Program-made: the position numbers and the translations under genes
Assembly (NCBI GenBank): GCA_000750105.3
Contig: JPHH03000020.1
Location: forward strand, 310,001 to 374,000
Direction of reading: 5' to 3'
DNA: 64,000 nt
DNA from: Tolypocladium sp. Sup5 PDA-1
Taxonomy: Eukaryota; Ascomycota; Sordariomycetes; Hypocreales; Ophiocordycipitaceae
Part shown: piece after piece, positions 32,470-44,308 of the stretch
Layout: every line of letters begins with the position of its first letter
How positions within the stretch are numbered: position 1 is the stretch's first letter
Notes under the pieces: generated by a model
The model's input: only the letters and a program-made list of their open reading frames with translations
What the model was told of the DNA's origin: nothing
The model's database searches: none

Positions 32470-34748
32470 ATGAAACGATTTAGTCAGAGAGTTGTGAGTA
32501 CCGCCCTTAATCCACGAGCCGACGGAGCGGGCGTCGAGTCCGGAGCCACGTACGAGTGGATGGCTGACAGACGGAAATCCGGCAGCTCTCGCGAGGCAAG
32601 GACGCCGGCAAGTCCTCCAAGAAGAATAAGGACTCCAAGGACGGAACCGCGTCCCCTTCGTCTCGAGACCCGTCCAACCAGTCCCCGGTGCTCACGCCGT
32701 CCTCGTCGACGTCGACGCTCAACGACCTTCGAAACAAGCCTCTGCCCCCAAACTCCGCCGGCCATGGAGGCGACCACGGCGCACCCAACCAGCCGTCGAA
32801 TCTCTCCAACGTCGCTCAGCAAGGCAGTGTCCCTGATCGTTTCGGCTCCATGGGCGGCGCCTCGAGCCCCAATGGTGGCAGCGCCAGTTCCCGCCTGCCC
32901 CCAACAGTGGTCATCAGCCCAACCCCAGGCGTAAGGCCCCGTCCCTAACCCAGCATCGTTGAGACATGCACCGCACACATCCACACACTTGTGCGCGTCC
33001 ACATTGCTGACGCTGAGTAACTAGCATGTGCCCCCGCCGGGAGCCGCCGAGACAATGCCGCACGACCTGGCGCCACCCAAGGCAGGCCAGAAGTCGCTCT
33101 TGATCCACAGGGGCATCGATAACCGCGATGCTATCCCCGAAGGCCTACGGACACCCAAGCGACAGCATTCGTCTCGCTTCGACATCTCTGCCCACAGAGA
33201 ACTGGAGAAGCTGCCCGGGTTCCACGAGGTGCCCCCCAACAGGCGCCAGGAGCTGTTCATGCAAAAGATTGACCAGTGCAATGTCATCTTTGACTTCAAC
33301 GACGCCAGCGGGGACATGAAAGCCAAGGAGATCAAGCGGCTTGCTCTCCACGAGCTGCTCGACTACGTCGCTAACAACAGGCAAGTCATTACGGAGCCCA
33401 TGTACCCCAGGGTCGTCGACATGTTCGCCAAGAACCTGTTCCGGCCCATCCCGCCTCCCGTCAACCCCCAAGGCGAGGCATTTGACCCGGAGGAGGACGA
33501 GCCGGTCTTGGAGGTTGCATGGCCGCATATCCAGGTGGTTTACGAGTTCTTCTTGCGCTTCATCGAGAGTCAAGACTTCAACACCAACATCGCCAAGGCG
33601 TACATCGACCATAGCTTCGTTCTGCAGCTGCTAGACCTCTTCGACTCCGAGGACCCTCGCGAGCGAGACTTTTTGAAGACGACGCTTCATCGCATCTACG
33701 GCAAGTTTCTCAATCTTCGATCCTTCATCCGCCGATCCATCAACAACGTCTTCTTCCAATTCACGTACGAAACGGAACGATTCAATGGCATTGCCGAGCT
33801 CCTGGAGATACTGGGCTCCATAATCAACGGCTTTGCGCTGCCCTTGAAGGAGGAACACAAGATCTTCTTGACTCGCGTTCTGCTCCCTCTTCACAAGCCC
33901 AAGAGCCTCAGCATGTACCACCCTCAGCTGGCCTACTGCATCGTGCAGTTCTTGGAGAAGGATGCCTCCCTGACGGAAGACGTGAGTTGACGCGCTGCAT
34001 TAACCCCATGGCTACGCTGTACTGACGCGGATTAGGTCGTCCTCGGACTATTGCGCTACTGGCCCAAGGTCAACAGCACGAAGGAGGTCATGTTTTTGAA
34101 CGAGGTCGAAGACATCTTCGAGGTGATGGACCCTGCGGAATTTGCCAAGGTCCAGGAGCCTCTGTTCCACCAGCTGGCCAAGTCTGTCGCCAGCCCACAC
34201 TTCCAAGTCGCCGAGCGAGCATTGTACTTCTGGAACAACGAATACTTTTGCAACCTCGTAAGCGACAACGTGGAGATTATCCTCCCCATTATGTTTGCGC
34301 CGCTCTACGAGAACTCCAAGGGCCACTGGAATAGGTACGACGCCTCCCTAGCACTTGTGCAGTTACAATGCTGACCTGGCCAAGAACCATCCACGGCATG
34401 GTGTACAACGCCATGAAGTTGTTCATGGAGATTAACCCCCAGCTGTTCGACGATTGCTCCCACGACTATACCGAGCAGCAGAACAGTGCCGCGGAGCGAG
34501 AAGCCCTGCGAGAACGCAAATGGGCAGCTCTTGGCGAGAGGGCGAATCAACGACGAGCGTCGAGCGGCGGTGTTGCCGAAGCGCCACCGCGCGCCCAGGC
34601 CGGAACCTTGCCACGAGTCGACGAAGCCGATCCCGCCACCGAGGACAACCAGAAGCGACTTGATTCTCTCAAGCTTCAAGATGCTGCTGGCCGACGACCT
34701 AGCGTGCACGAGCGGCAAAGCTCTGTTGGCTCGGCCAGAAGTCGGTGA
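32470..34748 (+). CDS. rts1: protein phosphatase 2A regulatory subunit B56 (Rts1 type)
   Basis: Five exons: 32470-32493, 32586-32930, 33025-33981, 34036-34334 and 34385-34748, giving 662 residues. The B56 subunit directs PP2A to its substrates; in yeast Rts1 acts in septin dynamics, cell size and chromosome cohesion. After a Ser/Pro-rich N-terminus comes the HEAT-like B56 domain (about 140-540), with KLPGFHEVPPNRRQELFMQK, FNDASGDMKAKEIKRLALHE, PHIQVVYEFFLRFIESQDF, YGKFLNLRSFIRRSINNVFF, MYHPQLAYCIVQFLEKDASL, ALYFWNNEYFCNLVSDN and GHWNRTIHGMVYNAMKLFME. The first exon is only eight codons (MKRFSQRV); an upstream in-frame ATG at 32452 would add six residues. The C-terminal tail after about 600 is charged and disordered. 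Confidence 0.95.
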
Positions 34749-36121
34749 CGGCCTTGATGCAGAGCGCTGGCGTGTCCTCGACTCTACTGTGTTGTTTGGT
34801 CCTACACACTCTGGTGGAGGTGCCGGAAAGGCTCTTCCACCTCGATTGCGGATACTTGAATAACTGCGAGGTCACTGCCTGGCCCCACGCCATCACCGTG
34901 CATGGAACGCAACCATTTCTACACCCACCTTTTCCCTACACGGCTTTCACGAGACTTGGGGCAACACTGCCATTCAATGGGCTGGATCGGCCACTTCGAC
35001 ACGGCTGACGGGCCTTGAGCGGGCATCTGTATCGCGCAGATGGTCACCTTGCCCTAGTTTGGTTTCTCCCGACGGCTCTTCACGACCACCGAGCATCAAC
35101 CATATCCAACAACACACAAAATTTCCACGTCTGACGGCTGAGATGCTAATTGTTTCTTGATGCCTGTCCATCCTCGGATACGCAGCACAAACCGAGGAGG
35201 ACGGGCTTTTTGCACTTTGAATAAGGAAGGAAAAGCGCGACGAATGCTCCAAACGCGCAAGAGTTTGGCATTTCATGTATGCTTTCTGTTTCGCCCCTGT
35301 TGCTGTCCCGTATTTTTTTGTTCTCGCGAGCACAAAAGCATCGGTGCAGGGAATGGGCGTATGGGGGGACAAGGTAAATACGGTGGACGACCGTGTGAGG
35401 GTGACTGGACCTTTGCGATTGGGGTGTCGCAGCAGGGAGGGTGGTTTCCATGCCATGGGTACGGGATGGTTGGTCGTGGTGGACTGGTGGTCCCCCGCCT
35501 TGTTGCTGGATGTTTTGTAGACATTGATGAGCAGGTCGAAATTCGAATCGGATAGACTTTTCTTCACTTTTGTTTTAAATGCTTGCTGATGAGACACCAT
35601 GGTCGACATGTCATTCATGGTTGTGCATTGTTACCAACTTTTCTATGACGTACAGTTTTTGTACAGCTTCCCGCTGGTATCCACACATTCTCGTCCTCCT
35701 GAGAGTTTGTCCTCGTCATGCACATCCCCGTTTAGCAAACCCTCATGCCGTAAAAGCCTGGTGGACCAGACCCATTGTGAGGCGCATGTGTCGCGTCCGA
35801 TCCCCTCCAAGCGCTATTCGCCATTCCTGTTGAGAAAGAGATTACCTTGCCCTGTGGTCGTGCGCTTGCCGTGGCAGTTCCTGCCCGACTTCGCAGCCGT
35901 GGGAAAGATGAAAAGATTACCTTGCTTCGTAGTCGCGTTCCCTTCCGTAGTAGCAGCCGATCCGTTTCCCTGACCAGGGAACGGACGATGGATGATACAA
36001 CACCAGACATTATTCGTACAAAATCTCGAGCCGAGCACAGCGCATTTCCTGTGTAGTCTTGTGCAGCTGATGGCCTGGGCCTTCGGCCATCAAGACAGAG
36101 GCTCGCATGAGTTTACCTTGC
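34749..36121. other. convergent 3' region between rts1 and the CID/RS gene
   Basis: The two genes end facing each other across 1.4 kb. There is a short repeated motif AGATTACCTTGC at about 35840 and 35912. No supported gene. Confidence 0.45.
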
Positions 36122-37975
36122 TCAGTAGCCATTGCCACCGTAGCCATTGCCGCCGTAGCCATTGCCGCCGTAGCCACGACCGCCGCCGTTGCCTCCAGGC
36201 CAGTTATTGCCTCTTCCACGGCCCCGGTAGCCACGACCGCCCCCTCCTCCACGGCCGATTCCTGGCCCCCAGCTGTTATTGAACTGCTGGTGCCCATTGT
36301 AGGGCGGCGGTGGAGGAGGAGGAGGCACTTGGCCTGCACCCCATCCGCCGCCCATCATCTGAGGAGGCATAAATCCAGGTTGATTCGGGGTCCAGGAGTG
36401 CGACGGTGGGGGAGGTGGAGGTGGAGGTGGGAAGGTGCCTTGGTAGGTGCCTTGGTAACCCATCGGGGGCGGCGGCAGCGGAATGGGGAAGTTTCCCAGT
36501 CCTTGATGAGGCGTCGCAGGGATGTTGCGAGGAGCAGTAGGCGGCTGCTGAGGCGGGCGGCTGTCCCTGTGACGGTAAGAGCTGGGTGAAGAGCGGCGAG
36601 GTCTTGATTCCGTGCGACTGGGAGAGCGAGACCGGCTGCGAGTGGACCAGCTACGACTTTCAGAGCCTTGCCGTTCTGATCGGCCTCTCCGCGCAGCTGG
36701 ACTACGGCTGCGGCTGTCTGAACCGTCTCTGCGGCGGGGTCTGCTCGGAGTCCGACTGCGTAAGCCACTGGGGCTACGACTGCGGCTCCGGCTACCACTC
36801 CTGGAGCGTGTCGAGAACTTACGTCGCTTAGAGGACCGAGGAGAACGGCTCCGTGAGATCCTGCGAGGTGGGCTTCTTGCTCTCGGGCGCGGTTGGGACC
36901 GCAGTGCGCCCTGGGTATTTGCGTTCTGGGTGTGTGTGTCCTCGGCGTCATCCCTGCGCGCCGTGGTACGCCCACAGAGAGGGTGTGACCAGCCCCAGTA
37001 AGTTTCGTCGTCGGCATGTCCCTGTGCCATCTCACCGGGTCTCTTTTCCTCACCCAGTTGGTTGACCTCGGAATCGACTTTGGCTTGCAAGTTCTCCTTC
37101 TGATAGAGCTGGTCTCTGTCCGACAGCACAGCCTTGGCAACGTCGAGGAGGCTTGAGTTGGCGGGTCCTGTAGAAAGCTGAACTGGGCGCATGTGGGTTC
37201 GACGAAGGGGCAGGATTGAGTTCGGGCCCAATTCAGCCAGCCAGCAAGCGGGTGGGAGCTTGGGCCACGCCGTTGTCGAGTTGCCGTGACGAGACGGCAC
37301 AGTATACGGTGCTTCTTTTGCGAGCTTGAGCGCCTCGTCGGACATTTGGATGCGGGTGCCAGATTCTCTGTCCGATGCGCGCGTAAAAGTGTCTCGGAGT
37401 CGCAGTATCAGGGCAGGGGGGGTATACCCCCGCTCTTCCCATAGGGTGATGAGATCCTGTACCTTCTTCAAATGCTTGGGACATTTTTCAAAGGTGGAGG
37501 CGGTTGCCACCATGCTGGGCAAATGGACATCCCAAACCTCCGCAAACCAGCCGTTTCTCTGCCTGGCAACGACATGGTGCAGCACGTCGCTGACGATGTA
37601 GAGAACACCTAACCTTCTTCGCCTGACGCTTGGTCGGTCGAAATCCAGCTCCATGCTCTCGGAGAGCGCGACGAGAAACTTGCCCAGGGCGGCGGCCCGC
37701 CCACTCGACTGCACCACGTTGGCGACGATCCAGTTCTTGCATTTCTGTAGGCTCAATGTTTAGCAAACCTGCCTAGCGAAGGGGAGGGAGAGAGGACGCT
37801 GCTCTCGAGCAATTAGGCAAACCTGAACGTTGGGGCGCGAGCACTCGTCGAGCGTGTTGTCGAGCAGCTGGATGAATTCCTCGACATCACGTTTGGTCAG
37901 GGGATTCGGGTCGTGGCGTCGGAGCGAGTTCGTGAGCGCGGCTTTGGCGTTGGCGAGCTCTGGAGTAGCCACCAT
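36122..37975 (-). CDS. CID-domain protein with RS domain and Pro/Gly-rich tail
   Basis: Two exons, 37975-37823 and 37744-36122, with a 78-bp intron, give 591 residues. The N-terminal 140 residues form a CID (RNA polymerase II C-terminal-domain interacting) helical domain: AAMVATPELANAK-type start, FIQLLDNTLDECSRPNVQ, KCKNWIVANVVQSSGRAAAL, RLGVLYIVSDVLHHV, KVQDLITLWEERGYTPP. Then come an Arg/Ser-rich domain (about 310-430), long proline runs and a C-terminal RGG-like tail ending in four GYGGN-type repeats. This layout is seen in fungal and animal SCAF/CHERP-like factors that link transcription to RNA processing; role here is inferred. The start is the first in-frame ATG with CID-like sequence after it; no upstream in-frame ATG was seen nearby. 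Confidence 0.85.
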
Positions 37976-38549
37976 CGCGGCAAAGACGCGCTCTTTCGAA
38001 GCTGCGCTGGGAGAAGGCGTTCGATGCGGCAAGTCGTGGAGAAGCAGTGAAGGTGAGGCGTTGAGGCCAAACACGGCGCGACAGCTGCAGCGGTGGGAGC
38101 TATCATAACAGTGGGGGAGCTGTGGTGGGGCAGCGCCAGGCGGCTAAACCTCGGGTGGAGACTGGCACTCGGCAACAGCTTCCAGTTGCCAGCGACTTGG
38201 ATGTGGACGCAGGCCAGCAGGTAGCCTACCTACAGAGGCTACAGACCACATCCAAAGGGCTTGGGAGCAACTGGGCAGAGAAGGGCATCATCAGGTACAA
38301 ATGACAAGCCCGGTAATATCTAGCCATACAGTGCCGTACCGGACATGCGGCGGCACACGAGCCACCTCGGACCGAGTCGACACTTCATAACGAACATTGG
38401 CCCAACCAAGAAAAGACTCGGGCCATCCCTCTGATCAGAGCTGCAGAACATCAAGATACCATATTATGACTATAAACGCCGCATGCTACTTTGTACATGT
38501 ACACTTTTCTTCCTCTTGCTTGTCTGCGTCCTCTTCAGGTCACGTCACA
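37976..38549. other. short intergenic gap upstream of the CID gene
   Basis: Promoter of the CID/RS gene and 3' end of the DUF4748-like gene, both on the minus strand. Nothing else seen. Confidence 0.4.
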
Positions 38550-39098
38550 TCACGAGAACCGATCGCCTTTCGGATTCCGATATGGCACGCTGCTTTCGTA
38601 CTTGCTCTTCTCCCCCACGCGCTCCGATTCTGTCGCCGGCGCATGTCTCGTCGGCGCGGGATCATTGCTACTGGCCTCCTGGCTCGGAGAACCGGCGGTA
38701 TCGGTCCTCGCGGGGCCGCCGTTCGTCGTGGCCGAGGAGGCGGACGGGCTCGACGCGGCGACCGAGTATTCGAGTGACTGGACGTCCTGCTTCTTCTTGC
38801 GTGCCTGCTCAAGCTTGGCTCTACGGTCCGCGTTGATCTCTTGCTTGGCAAAGTAGTAGGCGCCGGCTCCGGCTGTATTGGCGATGCCGTTAGCAGGTGC
38901 GCAGATGCGACAAGGGAGGAAGAGTCCTCTTACCGACGCACAAGGAGCCCCAGCCCAGCCTGCGCAGAAGGACGTTGGGTCAGTGATGCGATGGCGGTCA
39001 CGGTGGGTGGAGGGCCGATGCGAACCAGAAAGACTTGACCTGCGTGGTGTTAGCATGTGCCAGAGAAGCTAAACTAGGACTAGACTTGCGGTATTCAT
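38550..39098 (-). CDS. small single-pass membrane protein, DUF4748-like, with microexons
   Basis: Four exons, 39098-39090 (9 nt), 39039-39026 (14 nt), 38959-38934 (26 nt) and 38872-38550, give 123 residues. The product begins MNTVKSFWLGWGSLCVAGAG and goes on AYYFAKQEINADRRAKLEQA, a single short membrane helix followed by a charged helix and a Ser/Pro/Thr-rich tail. I recall this pattern from small fungal, probably mitochondrial, proteins with DUF4748. The first intron uses a GC donor (GCAAGT) with a GCTAAC branch point and CAG acceptor; no GT donor fits the frame. The other introns are 66 and 61 bp with normal ends. The long minus-strand frame that starts nearer 39056 would miss the membrane helix. 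Function unknown. Confidence 0.7.
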
Positions 39099-40144
39099 CT
39101 TGGCGGGTGCTTCGGGTTACGTCGCGTATCGTTGATTGGTATCGAGTCGATTGCGCTTTGAGGTACGGAGTAAGTCGACAGCAGGAACTGCTTGCACGGT
39201 GGTGATGGAATCGCAGAAATGGAGAGTCCGTAGTCCGTAGTCCCGCCGTAAAGACGAAGTTGATTCTTGGCTGGGTCCGGGAGTCGTACGACTAGGGTTG
39301 CTGGCGAATGCGGCCACGGTGCGCTAACACCACACCCTGCTACGGGCCCGAAGGCTCGCCCGCTGTCAGCCAAGCTCAGGCGCCGCTGATCGCTGGGTTT
39401 ATGTACAGCTTTCCCCCTCAGTGCGCTCCCGCAGCAGCGCGTCCATGGTTGTCCAGCTGCCGGGTCAGCGACTCGGCGTTGCGTCACTGCTGAGCCGTTG
39501 TATAAGGTACAGGGCCGGCACGGCTGTCTGGTCCAGTGGGTGCCCTGCCATTCTTAGCGCTTGGGCGGTGCAGTGGAGTAGCTCGGTTAAGTTTCAGCCT
39601 TCACACTGTACGGCGACTGCTTGGTAGGCGGGGTTGCTACAGTGCGCAGCAGCGGTCGATGTCATGTATGACATCGAGAAGCCGCCCCGATGCAAGCCCC
39701 AAACGCCGCACCGCAGACGTCGTGGAAGACACGCAAGCCACTCTCGACGACAACCGCCAATGCCAGACCGAGCACACCCAAGCAAACACCTCTGCCGCCG
39801 CGATCCTGAGCTGCAGAATTTGTCCCCGTAGCTTCGCAAACGAGCCTTTGTGCACCAGCATGCTCGGCGCGTGCCCAAGGGACCTCTTCCACGCGGCACC
39901 GACCATCGACCGCTCCCAACAACCGTCCCTCCCGTATCGCGAAGTCGTCGACGTGGCCGCGCAGCCTCTCCTTGCACACCGAAAGTCCCACGGGCAACAC
40001 GGGCTATCTACCTGCATACGAGCTCCGAAAGAGGACGGCTGCGGGCTCTTGGGTGTTCTTATGACAAACGCCAACGAGAACGAATGGGCGTAAGGGGCAT
40101 CGCGACCCCAGAACCCCGCCGTCGAGACATACCATCCCTCCAAC
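39099..40144. other. divergent promoter region, DUF4748-like gene and 5-phosphatase
   Basis: One kilobase between divergent start codons. A plus-strand open frame ending about 50 bp before the 5-phosphatase start has no recognisable domain and is probably leader sequence. It contains a perfect inverted repeat. Confidence 0.4.
39657..39676. promoter_or_regulatory. 20-bp inverted repeat in a divergent promoter
   Basis: Arms CGATGTCAT and ATGACATCG are perfectly complementary around a 2-nt centre. It sits between two divergent genes, 470 bp before the 5-phosphatase start codon. It could be a binding site for a dimeric transcription factor; this is inference from symmetry alone. Confidence 0.35.
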
Positions 40145-43100
40145 ATGGACCTTTCGACGGGTGACGGGCCTGATGGCTCCTCCATCGTGAGCTGCCCTCA
40201 ACTAACCTAACGCTTGCGCCACCTAACAGTACTTAGAGACCGGTGTCTTCCCTCCTCGCCCGATTCGAGACCATGAACCAGTCATCGGGCGGGCAACAAC
40301 AGCAGCAACAACAACAAGCCCCCTCGCGACCAATCTCACCAGCCCCGAAGCCAGACAGGCTACGAAGCTTTAAGCCGTTGCATGAAACCGGCCCCGTCCC
40401 TCCAAAGAGCCCGGCCAAGGCACCCATCAAGCCCCCGAATCGTTCCCCGATCCAACGACCCCCGGCTGCCCACGAAGGCAATGACGCGCCAGCACCCCCA
40501 CATGCGTCGACTCGACCACCGCCCGCCGCCAAGCCGCAAGGCCTGTCCATGCAAACGCCGTCCGTCACAGTACAACCTCCGCAGTCACCGCCGAAGGGCC
40601 GAGTATCCGTCCTCACTTCGGGGGACCAGTCTCCGTTCCTGGACCCGGTCTCTGCGGCCAGCCACGATGCCCTCGCCGGTTCGCCGAAGCCGATCAAGAT
40701 CCCCAGCCGACCTCTTACTCCCATACACCCCCTTACCACGCCCAAATCTCCGCGACTTGCCTCGTCACGGCCCCCCTCTCCTCCTCCACCGCGGCGATCT
40801 GGAGAGGTCAAACGAGAGGGGGGGGTAAAGCAACCTCCGCCTCCCCCGGCGCCACGCTTGGACAGAGCTGCGCCCGCCCGCCAGTTACCTGCGAGCTTGC
40901 CAGAGCCCCGTGGCAATCACTTCGTAAAGAAGTCGGAAATCACCAAGGAAACGTCTCCATTCAGCAGTCCTCCAAGTAGTCCTGGAGAGAACAACAACAA
41001 GGCGCCCCCGGACCTGCCTACTCGTCCAAGGCCCCAAGTCCAGAGCGATGCGCCTGGTAAAGCACAATCAGGTCTTGGAGGATTTGAGCCACCTCCAGTG
41101 CACCATTCGCTTGCCGTCAAGCGGATGGGACGAGATCAAGTGAGCAACGGTTCGGTCAAGGGACAAATCACTCCTCAACGTACTGGAGACTACCGCGTTG
41201 CTCACCCATCGAGGCCTCCGGTCCAAGACTCGCTGCAGCTGCTTGCCAGCAACACCATGAAAGCGCCGCCACGGCCTCCTCGACCGACTCCGCAGGGCAA
41301 TACTCCCAAGCCCGAGATGCTTTCTTCTTCGGCACCTCCCACCCGGCCCACTTCGCAACTCATCACCGCACGTCAATTTCCTGCCCCGCCTGTTCGACAG
41401 CCTGCCAACACCAGGACAAGAGACAGGACTCCTGAGAGAGCGTGGCCGGAAATCAAGAACAGCGCGGCGCCGATTCCCGCCACTACAAAGGTCACCCTGC
41501 CTACTTCTGTCCCGGAGACTATCGCATCCAAAACCGAGCCTGTTGGTCAAGTAACGTCATACCCCGACGGAGCCAACGCAAACCGCCGGCCCCCATACGT
41601 AAAGAAGGGCTGCTACGAGATACACACGAAGTATGACCCCAGAGTAATTGACGTCTGCGGTGAACTTGTTTGCACCAGCGGCCACTTGACGCGGGTCTGG
41701 AACCTCCTGGATGGCGAGCAGATTATGAGCCTGGCTCACACCGAGGGTGTCAAGGCGACTGCCGTTGCGTTCAAACCCGGCGCGAGCGTTGATGCAGAAG
41801 GTACCATCTTATGGATTGGTACGAACATAGGAGAGATTATGGAAGTCGAAGTAGACACACAGCGAATCTTACAAAGTAAAGCCGGGGTGCATGGCAGAGC
41901 CGAAGTCATTAGGATATATCGGCACCTGAATGAGCTCTGGACCTTTGACGAAGGGGGCACGCTACACGTCTGGGGACCCGACGCTGACGGAGCGCCGAAT
42001 CTCAGCAGCCAACCTCACCAGAGCTACAAGCTGCCCAAGGTCCACACCTTTTCGATGGCGGTGGGCGACGAGCTGTGGCATGCAACGTCGAAGGCCATAC
42101 GCGTCTTTGCGCCTTCGCTGGATGGGAGCAAGCCGTTCCAAGTTTTGGTCAGACCACTCACGGCAGATGGCGCAGGCGATGTTAGCGCAGGTACGCAGAT
42201 CAAGACGCAGCCCGGTAAAGTCTTTTTCGGTCACGTCGATGGAAAGATCAGCGTGTTTTCGACTGCGGACTACTCTTGTCTGGAAGTCTTGAGCATCAGC
42301 TCCTGGAAAATCAACGCATTGGCCGGCGTGGGCCAGTATATGTGGGCTGGGTACAACACGGGAAAGATATGCGTATACGACATCAGCCAAACGCCTTGGA
42401 TCATGAAGAAGGAATGGCAGGCGCACGACCAGCCGATCATGAAAATGAAGGCCGATCCGGCGAGCTCGTACCGTCTGGACCGCTTGCAGGTCATCTCTCT
42501 CGGCGGGGACAACAAGGTGAAAGCATGGGACGGCCTGTTACAAGACGACTGGCTCGAAGAAGACATGAAGTCGAAAGACACCAAGTATTGCGACTTTGAC
42601 GAGATCAAGGCCATGATTATGACCTGGAACGCAGGGGCGTCAACACCTCACAGTCTTCGTTACTCGGACGGAGATGCCAACTTTTTCCAGGAGCTGGTGC
42701 AGTCGAGCGGATCCCCCGACATCTTCATCTTCGGCTTCCAGGAACTCGTCGACCTGGAAGACAAGACAGCCACGGCCAAACGGTTCCTAAAGTCATCCAA
42801 GAAAAAAGAGGGGACGGACCAGGAGCGAATGAGCCACCAATATCGCAACTGGCGAGACTTTCTGATGAAGACGTTGGACGACTACATGCCCGCAGATGAT
42901 TTGTACCATCTCCTTCACTCGGCCCCGCTCGTGGGGCTCTTCACGTGTGTGTTTGTCAAGTCTTCACTCCGGGAAAGGATACGCAACTTGAGCGCCGCAG
43001 AAGTGAAGCGGGGCATGGGGGGCCTGCACGGGAACAAGGGAGCGGTCGTGGTCCGATTCCAGGTCGATGATACCTCGCTCTGCTTCCTCAACTGCCACCT

Positions 43101-43879
43101 GGCAGCCGGGCAATCTCAGTCCAACTCTCGCCACAACGACGTTGCTGCAATCCTGGAGACCAGCATGTTCCCTGCAGAGCGTGACTCGGCAGTGCAGATA
43201 GACAGCTACACCGGGGGCGGCGATGGCACCATGATCCTCGACCATGAGCTTTGCGTTGTGAATGGCGACCTGAACTACCGCATCGACACCATGTCTCGCG
43301 ACACCGTGGTCAAGGCCGTCCAGCAGAAGAATCTGTCGAAGCTTCTCGAGCGCGATCAGCTCCTTGTTGCGCGCCGCCGGAACCCTGCCTTCCGACTACG
43401 TGCGTTTGAAGAGATGCCCATCACCTTTGCTCCGACCTACAAGTACGATGTCGGCACGGACAACTACGACACGAGCGAGAAGAGGAGAAGCCCTGCATGG
43501 TGTGACCGGCTGCTTTTCAGGGGCCGTGGAAGGGTTCAGCAGTTGGATTACAAGAGGCACGAAGTAAGAGTAAGCGATCATCGGCCTGTCACAGGCCGCT
43601 TTCGCCTCTGGGTGAAGAAGGTTGATCCCAGAGAGCGGGCTGTGGCGTGGATGGAGAGCCAGCAAGGCTTTGAGGACCTTCGGCAGCATGAAACGGCCGA
43701 TGAAAAGTAAGTTGTGACGCTCATGCTTCAAGGCAACGGAAACGCTGACGCAGGCGAATAGGGTTCTCTACTTGGTCAACACCTGCGGGTACGATGAGGC
43801 GGCCAGCAGCAAGTATGTGAAGGAAAAGGCCTCAAGGAAGGTCCAGCGAAGCCCTAGCAGAAACAGAAGTGGCTATTAA
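40145..43879 (+). CDS. inositol polyphosphate 5-phosphatase with WD40-like region
   Basis: Three exons, 40145-40186, 40237-43706 and 43762-43879, with introns of 50 and 55 bp, give 1209 residues. It removes the 5-phosphate from PtdIns(4,5)P2 and/or inositol phosphates. The N-terminal 450 residues are Pro/Gln-rich and disordered; about 470-790 is a WD40-like beta-propeller; about 795-1150 is the catalytic domain. Catalytic motifs seen are MTWNAG, FGFQELVDL, GGLHGNKGAVVVRF, FLNCHLAAGQ, NGDLNYRID (Asn1023, Asp1025, Asn1027), PAWCDRLLFRG (Asp1104) and SDHRPVTG (Asp1128, His1129). The first splice gives MDLSTGDGPDGSSIRPVSSL, matching the start I recall in fungal homologues. All catalytic residues are intact. 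PLC at 16.5 kb acts on the same lipid, but the two are 20 kb apart. Confidence 0.92.
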
Positions 43880-44308
43880 GGATGATGAGATGCACACGAT
43901 TTATGTCTAGCATGGAATGGGGTTGTTGCAGGTTAGCCGCGGCATTTGGAGGGTACGGTCAACGGCGTGAACTGGGACTCAACAGGTTTATACAGGTGGG
44001 GCGCAGGGCATGGCGATGCTTGGCGCGTGGCAGGGTATTGAAGATATCTTTTAGGTAGAGACAGAGCGCGATTGATCTATCGTGGTGTTAATCGGGTACG
44101 TAACCGACTCGGTGGTGAAAAACAAGGCGTTGCGTTCAAGATGGCACCGGCCGGCCATCAGACGGCACACGACGATACGGTTCAACGTAGTTGAATATGT
44201 ATTATACCATTCCAGAATATCGGAAAACGAAATCAGCAGTCTTGTTTTGTCTATCCTTTGAATCGCCTTCATATTCCGTATGCAGAGCACAGATTTTGCT
44301 CCATGTCC
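43880..44308. other. convergent 3' gap
   Basis: The 5-phosphatase and MFS transporter genes end facing each other across 430 bp. Nothing else seen. Confidence 0.4.

Noticed and set aside
39536..40093. 185-codon plus-strand frame before the 5-phosphatase
   Set aside because: Lacks any domain and ends about 50 bp before the true start codon; most likely leader sequence.
40233..40916. 227-codon minus-strand Gly-rich open frame
   Set aside because: Antisense to the Pro/Gln-rich N-terminus of the 5-phosphatase; the glycines mirror proline codons.
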